Origin: Chitinophaga pinensis
GTDB taxonomy: Bacteria > Bacteroidota > Bacteroidia > Flavobacteriales_D > Crocinitomicaceae
DNA length: 5,602 nucleotides
Reading direction: 5' to 3'
Assembly: GCA_945870115.1 (NCBI GenBank)
Contig: CAMBRH010000237.1
Location: 1 to 5,602 of the forward strand
This document shows positions 1 through 5,602 of this stretch, in pieces. Every line of letters starts with the position of its first letter. Position 1 is the first letter of the stretch. The notes beneath the pieces were generated by a model. It was not told the origin of the DNA. It saw nothing but the letters and a program-made list of their open reading frames with translations, and did not search any database. The position numbers and the translations under genes were made by a program.

Positions 1-261
1 CGAACTAGACAAAATTCCAATTCCTAAAAAAGAAGCAGAAAAAATAATTTTATTTAAGCCTTTTCGTTTTTTCGTTTTAAGTAAAAAATATAAATAAGAA
101 AATTCAAAAGCAAAGAAAACACCGAAAACAATGAAAAAGTATAAGAATAAATTCAAATTTAATTCAATATATTCGTACGATGCAAAAAATAGGTTTGTCA
201 AAACTTGATAAAAAGCAAAAGACAAAGCAATAAATAAATTATTTTTTGATGAAGCAGTCAT
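1..261 (-). CDS. Partial polytopic membrane protein of unknown function (5' end only)
   Basis: This reading frame starts with ATG at 261 and stays open for 87 codons to the left edge, so only the N-terminus is visible. I do not recognise the family. The translation begins MTASSKNNLFIAL and is very rich in Phe, Leu, Ile and Tyr. It has three hydrophobic stretches at about residues 8-27, 36-61 and 72-87. The second is followed by a basic loop (KTKKRK, 62-67), which by the positive-inside rule would be cytoplasmic. There is no signal-peptide cleavage site and no catalytic motif in the visible part. The start is chosen because its ATG overlaps the TGA stop of the preceding TPR gene by 4 bp, a typical translational-coupling arrangement, and because the frame has no stop codon. 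It is likely an inner-membrane partner of the TPR protein. It could also be the membrane portion of a larger sensor or regulator whose output domain lies outside the window. Confidence 0.72.
   Translation of the reverse strand, partial: MTASSKNNLFIALSFAFYQVLTNLFFASYEYIELNLNLFLYFFIVFGVFFAFEFSYLYFLLKTKKRKGLNKIIFSASFLGIGILSSS
258..261 (-). other. ATGA stop/start overlap coupling two genes
   Basis: On the minus strand the bases read ATGA: TGA ends the TPR protein and ATG opens the downstream membrane reading frame. Such 4-bp overlaps usually mean the two proteins are made from one mRNA with coupled translation, so similar amounts and a shared role are likely. That functional reading is inference. 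Confidence 0.7.
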
Positions 262-1397
262 TGTTGTTTCTCGCTTGTTAACTTTTTAATACCAAAAAGA
301 ATTAGACCTATAGAAAGTAATAAAATAAGCAGAACAAACCAGGTAATCTTTTGTTCGTATTTTTCATTTTTCAATGCTAAATTTCGTTCTTCCTGAACTA
401 ATTTTATTTCCAATTCTTTTTTAGTAAGTTCATTTTTATAAGTTAAATCTTCAATTTGATTTTTGATTTCACTATTTGTTAATTCGTTGTTTTTTAAAAT
501 GTATTTTTTATAAATGTTATTAGCATTAGCAATATTGTTTTGCGCTTCAAATACGGCAATTTTTAACAAATAAATATCTAAAATATGGTTCCAAATTTGA
601 TTTTTAAGTGATAAATCTTCTGCTTCAGAAAGAAATGATAAGGCATTTCCAAAATTATTTACTTGAAAATTATATTGTCCTTGCAATTTTGAATAAACAA
701 TATTTTCTTCAAGCTGAGCATTTTTAATTATTTTTTCAATTTTATCGAGAATCATTTTTGCTTGATATTCATTTTTTAAATTCAAATAAACTTCAACTAT
801 ACCTAAATTAGCAAAAATAATCCCTTCATTATTTTTAAACTTTTCTTCAATAATTAAAGAATTATTAAAATAGGACAATGCAAAATCATATTTCTTTAAT
901 TCTTTGTAAGAATCGCCCAAATTGTAATAACGAATAGATTTTTGTAATTGATTTTTTCCCTTTTCTTCAATTTGTAAACTCCTTGAAAAATATTTTATTG
1001 CTTGTTTGTAATTTTTTTGAAGTTGGTAAATGACACCAATATTATTTAAGCAAGCGGAAACTCTTCCTTTATCTTTTATCTTTTCAGACAAATTGAGAGC
1101 ATGAATGTAATTTTCAAGCGAGGAAATGTAATAACCGCGATTTTTGTTAATTATCCCAAGTAAAGTATACGCATTGATCTGATACAAATTTGCTGGACGA
1201 TTTTTAAGTTTATCCAAAATTTTATATGCAGTTATTTCAGCATTTTTTGCGTCACTTTTTTCGTAAAAAACAAAGGCTAAACTGTCTAATTTATCCAATT
1301 CTTTTGATTTACTAGACTCATTATTTTGAGCATACCCAGTTAAACCAACAAAAGTTAGAAAATAGAAAATTACAATTTTTAAGCTGGCGAGTTTCAT
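258..1397 (-). CDS. Exported TPR protein with coiled coil and C-terminal membrane anchor, sensor-like but lacking an output domain
   Basis: The 379-residue protein starts with a signal peptide or N-terminal membrane segment (about 1-23, ending GLTGYAQ). A run of tetratricopeptide repeats follows, clearest at about 75-108, 115-148, 155-188 and 192-226, each with the G..Y/I...A..Y/F..L pattern. More degenerate helical repeats extend to about 300. Residues 300-350 are charged and heptad-like (Glu/Lys/Leu/Asn), suggesting a coiled coil. One strong membrane segment lies at 351-370, followed by only nine residues (KKLTSEKQQ). In Bacteroidota the order signal peptide, TPRs, coiled coil, membrane segment is normally followed by a histidine kinase or a LuxR-type DNA-binding domain. 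Here the protein stops just inside the membrane. TPRs mediate protein-protein contacts, so it probably binds a periplasmic partner and passes information or assembles a complex with the membrane protein encoded next. It follows the PorE-like gene after a 58-bp gap, so co-transcription is possible but unproven. Its substrate or signal is unknown. Confidence 0.85.
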   Translation of the reverse strand: MKLASLKIVIFYFLTFVGLTGYAQNNESSKSKELDKLDSLAFVFYEKSDAKNAEITAYKILDKLKNRPANLYQINAYTLLGIINKNRGYYISSLENYIHALNLSEKIKDKGRVSACLNNIGVIYQLQKNYKQAIKYFSRSLQIEEKGKNQLQKSIRYYNLGDSYKELKKYDFALSYFNNSLIIEEKFKNNEGIIFANLGIVEVYLNLKNEYQAKMILDKIEKIIKNAQLEENIVYSKLQGQYNFQVNNFGNALSFLSEAEDLSLKNQIWNHILDIYLLKIAVFEAQNNIANANNIYKKYILKNNELTNSEIKNQIEDLTYKNELTKKELEIKLVQEERNLALKNEKYEQKITWFVLLILLLSIGLILFGIKKLTSEKQQ

Positions 1398-1455
1398 AAA
1401 TTACTTGCAAATAAAAACAATTTTTACGAAACGAGTACCTATTTGAGAAATTTAT

Positions 1456-3594
1456 TTATAAAACACTTAATATTTTTATCTCAGTTCTTCTATTTGCTTG
1501 ATGTTCTTCATCAGAACACTTAACATTATTTTTACAGCGATTTACTAATTTGGTTTCACCATAACCTTTGGCAACAATGTTTTGCGTTTTTATTCCTTTT
1601 GTTAAAAGGTAATTTACACAACTTTGTGCTCTAGCTTGTGATAATTTTTGATTTGCTGCATCTCCTCCTCTACTATCTGTATGCGAACTTAACTCAACTT
1701 TGATATTATCATTTTTAAGTAAAAAGTCAGCTAACTTATCTAATTCTGCAGTACTTTCTGGTCGAAGATTTGCTTTTCCAAAATCATAAAATACATTTTC
1801 AATTTTAAAAGTTGTTCCAGCTGTAATTTTTGTCATCAATACTTCTTTTTCAACTTCATTTTCTCTCGTGTAAGTTTTGATAGAATCCAATTTATCAATA
1901 AATCCTTTTTTAGCTAACAATAACTCATAATTACCATTTCGAGGAAGTTTTAATTTTAATTGTCCAATAGAATCAGTTTCAAATTCCATTACTTTATTTG
2001 TAATTGTGTTTTTCAATTGAACCGTTGTATTGGCTAGTGGTTCACCTGATTTATCATCTTTTACAACAGTGTTTACTATTACAGTTTTTGGATCAAGTAA
2101 AATTTCTCGTTTAATGGTATCTGAATTCTTTAAATCGAAGGTAGAAAAAATTTCTTGGTGATTTTCATAATCATCGTCGCCTAAATAAAATGTATATTTT
2201 TTATCTTTTTTCGCTTTGAAATTAATTACTCCATTGTCATCACTAATTAATGAATCAATTACTTTGTTGTTTTCATCTTTCACCAAAACCAATGTTTGTG
2301 GAATTGGCTTTCTACCTTTTAGATTTTCCAAAATTGTAGCAACAATATTTATTTCTAAATTATTTAATTTAAAGGTATAGATATTGTCAACAAATTTAAA
2401 ATCTTTACGGTTATTTGTATAATATCCTTTTAAACCATCATTTTGAAAAGCCATTGCAAAATCATCTCCATAGGAATTTAATGGATATCCTAAATTCACT
2501 GGTTTATCATATTGTCCTTCGTTCATTCTGGATGAAAAAACATCCAATCCACCTAAACCAAGATGACCATCGCTGGCAAAATAAAAATCGTTTTCATTGA
2601 TATATGGAAACATTTCATTTTCAAAAGTATTAATGGTAGGGCCTAAATTAACTGGTTTTTCCCACGTTCCATTAAAGTTTTCACTTTTCCAAAGATCCGA
2701 TCCTCCAAGTCCACCTGGCATATCTGAACTGAAATATAGTGTGAAACCATCCTCTGATAAAAAAGGTTGGGCAATAAAATAAGTTCGATCATTAAAAGGA
2801 AATTCTACTTCTGAATTTGTTTTTTCATCATAAATAAAAATACCCGTTTTTGTTAACTCATTTTCTTTTAAAGTTTTAAAGTTTTTTGAAAAATACCAAA
2901 CTTGATTTTTTTGGTCATAGTAAGCTGCACCATCATGATTTTTACTTAAAATATCATTTACTGGTTTAATTGTTTTTAATTTATCGTTGTAAATATATTG
3001 ATCTAAAAAACTTCCATTGTCGTAATTTGCTGCTTTGCCTGAAAAATTTCTGTGAGAACTAAAAGATATTCCATTTGGTACGATTACTGGACCAAAATCT
3101 CCTGTCCCAGAATTAAAAGAAGTTATTTCTATTGTAGATCCAAGTGTATCTTTTGATAATTTTTCCCAAGGTTTTTCGCTTTTGTTTAGAATTAAAAAAT
3201 CTTTTTTCGGGCCCATAGCACCAGCAATTAATTCTGAATTTAATAAATCATCTAACTTTTCATATTGTCCTAAAAAATGTCTTAATTTGAATAAATTATA
3301 CAAATCGTCAAAAGAAAATTCACTTTCTTTTTCAATTTTTTCATATATTTTTAATGCAAACCAAAAGTCATTACTTTTAATTCCTGCAAGAGCAGCATTT
3401 CGATAAACCTTAAAAAAGTCTTTCGGATTTACTTTATCTTTAAAACATAAATCTTTGTAAATTAATTTAGCATCAGCAAAGCGATAAGTTGCTATATATT
3501 CTTCAGCTTTTTTAATTTTTAAATCTACTTGAGAAAAACTAAAAAGTGAAACAAATAATAAGATTGTTAAAAGTATATTTTTTTTCATATTCAT
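1456..3594 (-). CDS. PorE-like periplasmic OmpA-family protein with TPR, PD40 propeller and regulatory beta domains
   Basis: The 712-residue protein has a signal peptide at 1-21 (FVSLFSFSQ, then VDLKIKK). A TPR-like helical region lies at about 26-120. A PD40/WD40-like beta-propeller spans about 157-408, with blade motifs such as FLSEDGFTLYFSSD (278-291) and FYFASDGHLGLGGLDVF (337-353). Two carboxypeptidase-regulatory-like beta domains follow at about 413-500 and 506-585. The OmpA C-terminal domain is at 596-708. It carries HTDSRG and NRRTEI, with D640 and R655 spaced 15 apart like the diaminopimelate-binding Asp and Arg of OmpA. A Cys pair (687 and 693) sits near the C-terminus. The domain order matches PorE of the Porphyromonas gingivalis T9SS, which binds peptidoglycan and works with PorP. 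Unlike lipoprotein PorE, there is no lipobox cysteine. It starts 6 bp after the porP/sprF-like stop. An alternative start is the ATG two codons in (3588), giving MKKNILL. It likely ties the outer-membrane SprF-like protein to the cell wall (inference). Confidence 0.9.
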   Translation of the reverse strand: MNMKKNILLTILLFVSLFSFSQVDLKIKKAEEYIATYRFADAKLIYKDLCFKDKVNPKDFFKVYRNAALAGIKSNDFWFALKIYEKIEKESEFSFDDLYNLFKLRHFLGQYEKLDDLLNSELIAGAMGPKKDFLILNKSEKPWEKLSKDTLGSTIEITSFNSGTGDFGPVIVPNGISFSSHRNFSGKAANYDNGSFLDQYIYNDKLKTIKPVNDILSKNHDGAAYYDQKNQVWYFSKNFKTLKENELTKTGIFIYDEKTNSEVEFPFNDRTYFIAQPFLSEDGFTLYFSSDMPGGLGGSDLWKSENFNGTWEKPVNLGPTINTFENEMFPYINENDFYFASDGHLGLGGLDVFSSRMNEGQYDKPVNLGYPLNSYGDDFAMAFQNDGLKGYYTNNRKDFKFVDNIYTFKLNNLEINIVATILENLKGRKPIPQTLVLVKDENNKVIDSLISDDNGVINFKAKKDKKYTFYLGDDDYENHQEIFSTFDLKNSDTIKREILLDPKTVIVNTVVKDDKSGEPLANTTVQLKNTITNKVMEFETDSIGQLKLKLPRNGNYELLLAKKGFIDKLDSIKTYTRENEVEKEVLMTKITAGTTFKIENVFYDFGKANLRPESTAELDKLADFLLKNDNIKVELSSHTDSRGGDAANQKLSQARAQSCVNYLLTKGIKTQNIVAKGYGETKLVNRCKNNVKCSDEEHQANRRTEIKILSVL

Positions 3595-3600
3595 GCAAAT

Positions 3601-4527
3601 TTAAAAATATCTTGGAGAACCAAAAGCTTTGTTTTTATTAAAATCATAAGTGACCATTATTTCGTGTGATCCGGCATTTTTAACCGAACTCAATCCGTTA
3701 ATTGGAAAATCAAAACCATAACCTATCATTAATGATTCTTTGTGTTGATAAGCAAAATTAAATCCTACTGATTCATTATAACGGTACATTAAACCCATCC
3801 ACCATGTTTTATTTAGAAATAAATTTGCATTTAAATCGACTGTAATAGGTGCGTTTGGAGTCATTTTCAACAACATACTTGTTTTTAAATCAAGGATAGA
3901 ATTTATTGGAAAAACATATCCAGTGCTTAGAAAAAAATGTCTTTTAGTATATGCATTGCTGATTAAAATTGATTTATTTTTCAATTTCGTTTCCAAAATT
4001 CTTGGTGAGCTTAAACCAAGATAAAATCGTTTTGTACTATAATATAATCCTGACCCAATGTTAAAAGTTGTTTTTGTAAGTGACACTAAATAATCAACTT
4101 CATCTGCATCTTTTGCAACTAATTTATTATAGTCAACAGACATTAAATCTCCACCAGCTGAAAGACCAAGATTTAATTTACTGCGGTTTTTAAAATGTAA
4201 AGTATAAGCATAGTTCCCATAAAAACTTGTTCTATTTCTTGCGCCAATATTATCATTTACCAAATTTAAACCAACAGCCATGTTTTTCACTTTGATTGGT
4301 GTATGTGCTGATAAAAATTGAGTAACTGGTGCACCCTTAATTCCAACCCATTGCGCTCGAACTACGCCGACAACACTTAGATTGTCATGGCTACCTGCAT
4401 AAGCAGGATTAAAATGCAATGGATTAAACATATACAAACTCGATTGTTCATCTTGTTGTGCTGAATAGTTGTTTGCAATTAAAACAAGCAAACTTACCAA
4501 GACTATTTTATTAAAAATTGTTTTCAT
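3601..4527 (-). CDS. PorP/SprF family type IX secretion outer-membrane protein
   Basis: The 308-residue protein matches the usual length of the PorP/SprF family. A signal peptide ends at about residue 23 (NNYSA, then QQDEQSS). The family signature follows: YMFNPLHFNPAYAGS at 32-46, then R57, QWVG (59-62) and GAP (65-67). The remainder alternates polar and hydrophobic residues with many aromatics, as expected for outer-membrane beta-strands, and ends with the typical aromatic terminus PRYF. In Flavobacterium johnsoniae SprF is needed for surface delivery of the adhesin SprB, and PorP-like proteins in general accept clients carrying type B C-terminal domains. Here the gene lies 22 bp after just such a client and 6 bp before a PorE-like gene, so it is most likely the dedicated outer-membrane partner of that client. 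This paralogue family is large, so whether this is the true SprF orthologue cannot be told from the window. Confidence 0.93.
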   Translation of the reverse strand: MKTIFNKIVLVSLLVLIANNYSAQQDEQSSLYMFNPLHFNPAYAGSHDNLSVVGVVRAQWVGIKGAPVTQFLSAHTPIKVKNMAVGLNLVNDNIGARNRTSFYGNYAYTLHFKNRSKLNLGLSAGGDLMSVDYNKLVAKDADEVDYLVSLTKTTFNIGSGLYYSTKRFYLGLSSPRILETKLKNKSILISNAYTKRHFFLSTGYVFPINSILDLKTSMLLKMTPNAPITVDLNANLFLNKTWWMGLMYRYNESVGFNFAYQHKESLMIGYGFDFPINGLSSVKNAGSHEIMVTYDFNKNKAFGSPRYF

Positions 4528-4549
4528 ACTAATACGTATTTATAATTTA

Positions 4550-5602
4550 TTATCTTACTAATTCAATATATCCTGAAAGTGGTTTTTCACCATTTTTTAA
4601 ATCAATCAAGTAGAAATAAGTTCCGTTTGGCAAAAATTCATCTCCCATTTTAATTCCCGTGTTACATTTTCCTGCCCAATCATCTAGGTAAGGTGAGGCT
4701 GTAAAAACTTCGTTACCCCATCTATTAAAAATTTTCACAGTCATTTCAGGGTAAACGGTATTTAAACCAATTACCCACGTATCATTTTTACCATTTCCAC
4801 CTGGAGTAATTATTTCAGGAATTACCGGTAAAATACAATCTACTAATTCCGTCAAATTAGCCGAACAACCATTTATATCTATAACATCTACTGTAAATTG
4901 TCCGCCGGGAATTGAATTTATTTCATTGCTAACTACTCCATTTGACCAAGTATAAGTATAAGGAGAATTACCACCAGAAGCGAGAACAGAGATTGAACCA
5001 TCTGATTCACCACAAGTTGGTTCTGTTATTGAATTAATTGCTAAAGTTACCGCATTTATTGTAACATTTATTTGAAATAAATTTACACTTTCACAGCCAT
5101 TTACTGTTTGTGAAGCAAAGTAAGCGGATCCATCAACTAATGTCGTGGAAGGATTTAATACTGTTCCAGCTGGAGCAGTCAAATACCATTGGATGTTTGA
5201 ACCTGTAGCTTGAAGATCTGCAACTGTTGGGTTATCCTCATTACAAAATATTTGATTTGGATTTCCAGTTGGTGCTGCAGGATTTGAAATACTTACAACA
5301 ACTAATACTCTTAATGCACTTTCACAAGAACCAACGGTTTGAGAAGCAAAATAAGATGTTCCATCAACTAAAGCTGTTCCACTGGCAAGTAAATTTCCAT
5401 TTACTGCTGCGTCATACCATTGAATGTTTGTTCCAGTTAAAGTTGTTAAATCAGCAACTGTTGGTGCATCGATTGTACAGAATGATTGTGCTGCGTTTGC
5501 TGTTGGAGCTGATGGATTTTCAACCGTAGCAACAACTTCTACTCGTAAAGCACTTTCACATGAACCTACTGTTTGTGAAGCGAAGTATGATGTTCCATCA
5601 AC
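4550..5602 (-). CDS. C-terminal part of a T9SS type B-sorted surface protein (Ig-like and SprB repeats, CHU_C domain)
   Basis: The frame is open for 350 codons from the right edge to the TAA at 4550-4552, so the N-terminus is missing. An apparent start near 5182 is only an internal TTG (Leu) codon within a conserved IQWYL motif. Visible residues 1-28 are the end of one Ig-like module. Residues 29-106 and 107-183 are two full modules, each with QxFC, PTVADL, IQWY, LVDGxxYFASQT and CES motifs and a Cys pair about 50 apart. Residues about 189-253 form a SprB-type repeat (EPTCGESDGSI, PYTYTWSNG, DINGC). Residues 259-350 are the gliding-motility-associated CHU_C domain: TPGGNGKNDTW, VKIFNRWGNEVF, a DDWAGK turn, PNGTYFYLIDL and a final GYIELVR. 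This domain directs export through the T9SS and surface attachment as a type B client. The product is probably a long filament-like adhesin or motility-related surface protein. Total size and ligand are unknown. Confidence 0.92.
   Translation of the reverse strand, partial: VDGTSYFASQTVGSCESALRVEVVATVENPSAPTANAAQSFCTIDAPTVADLTTLTGTNIQWYDAAVNGNLLASGTALVDGTSYFASQTVGSCESALRVLVVVSISNPAAPTGNPNQIFCNEDNPTVADLQATGSNIQWYLTAPAGTVLNPSTTLVDGSAYFASQTVNGCESVNLFQINVTINAVTLAINSITEPTCGESDGSISVLASGGNSPYTYTWSNGVVSNEINSIPGGQFTVDVIDINGCSANLTELVDCILPVIPEIITPGGNGKNDTWVIGLNTVYPEMTVKIFNRWGNEVFTASPYLDDWAGKCNTGIKMGDEFLPNGTYFYLIDLKNGEKPLSGYIELVR
4844..5038 (-). repeat. SprB-type repeat unit
   Basis: This single unit of about 65 residues has the pattern TEPTCGESDGSI, SGGNSPYTYTWSNG, IPGGQFTVDVID and NGC, as in the repeats of the gliding adhesin SprB and many other Bacteroidota surface proteins. 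Its two cysteines (visible residues 197 and 246) frame the unit. It sits between the last Ig-like module and the sorting domain. Confidence 0.82.
5054..5284 (-). repeat. Ig-like module, copy 3 (77 residues)
   Basis: This full module starts at NPAAPT and has QIFC, PTVADL, GSNIQWY, LVDGSAYFASQT and NGCESVN. Cysteines fall at visible residues 120 and 170. It is the most diverged copy and the last Ig-like unit before the SprB-type repeat. Confidence 0.87.
5285..5518 (-). repeat. Ig-like module, copy 2 (78 residues)
   Basis: This is a full module starting at NPSAPT. It contains QSFC, PTVADL, GTNIQWY, LVDGTSYFASQT and GSCESALRV. The two cysteines (visible residues 42 and 93) are placed to close a disulfide across the beta-sandwich. 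The period to the next copy is 78 residues (234 bp). Confidence 0.88.
5519..5602 (-). repeat. Ig-like module, copy 1 (C-terminal part only)
   Basis: This is the last 28 residues of an Ig-like module (CHU_C-associated Ig type) cut by the window edge. It opens exactly at the VDGTSYFASQT motif and continues through CES and LRV. Its first 21 residues are identical to the matching part of the next copy. Confidence 0.85.

Noticed and set aside
252..265. Frameshift splitting one long TPR-membrane protein into two
   Set aside because: The junction is a clean ATGA overlap, and the second frame opens with its own polar start before a hydrophobic segment, which fits two coupled genes better than a broken one. 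A sequencing error cannot be fully excluded.
1398..1455. Promoter of the TPR gene (Bacteroidota -7 box TAnnTTTG) or a terminator after the PorE-like gene
   Set aside because: The best -7 candidate (TTTATTTG) has a mismatch in the TA, lacks a -33 TTG at the right distance and lies only 10 bases from the ATG. No stem longer than about 3 bp precedes a T-run.
2415..2782. Two 61-codon plus-strand reading frames end to end
   Set aside because: They lie opposite the PD40 propeller of the PorE-like gene, have no recognisable features, and are best explained as antisense shadows.
3182..3406. Plus-strand 74-codon reading frame
   Set aside because: It is fully antisense to the TPR-like region of the PorE-like gene and has no independent support.
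4550..5182. Stand-alone 210-residue gene starting MTAPAG
   Set aside because: The proposed start is a TTG codon inside a conserved IQWYL motif, and the frame continues open to the window edge, so this is part of the larger surface protein.
5227..5529. Plus-strand 100-codon frame rich in Leu, Gln and His
   Set aside because: It is antisense to the Ig-like modules. Its odd composition and internal repetition mirror the repeats on the other strand.

Overview
The window looks like a chromosomal segment from a Flavobacteriia/Bacteroidota bacterium, probably a Flavobacterium-like species. The DNA is very AT-rich (roughly 30% G+C by eye, not computed). The coding content is a Bacteroidota signature: a secreted repeat protein with a gliding-motility-type (CHU_C, type B) C-terminal sorting domain, a PorP/SprF outer-membrane protein, and a PorE-like OmpA protein. 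All genes are on the minus strand, so the window reads biologically from right to left.

Right part (5602 to 3595): the 3' end of a large surface protein enters from the right edge with no start in the window. It shows one partial and two complete Ig-like modules of about 77-78 residues, one SprB-type repeat, and a type IX secretion system (T9SS) type B C-terminal domain. After 22 bp comes a 308-aa PorP/SprF family protein, the kind of outer-membrane partner that type B clients use for secretion and surface attachment.

Middle part (3594 to 1456): only 6 bp after the PorP/SprF stop, a 712-aa periplasmic protein begins. It has the domain order of PorE: TPR-like region, PD40 beta-propeller, two carboxypeptidase-regulatory-like beta domains, and an OmpA peptidoglycan-binding domain. 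Together the three genes look like a surface-display cassette: client, outer-membrane anchor, and link to peptidoglycan. The last step is inference.

Left part (1397 to 1): after a 58-bp gap there is a 379-aa protein with a signal peptide, TPRs, a coiled coil and one C-terminal membrane segment. This resembles the sensory half of Bacteroidota TPR regulators but has no output domain. Its stop overlaps by 4 bp (ATGA) the start of a second, hydrophobic reading frame that runs off the left edge and whose function I do not recognise. No RNA genes, mobile elements, CRISPR arrays or convincing terminators were seen, and no intergenic stretch exceeds 60 bp.
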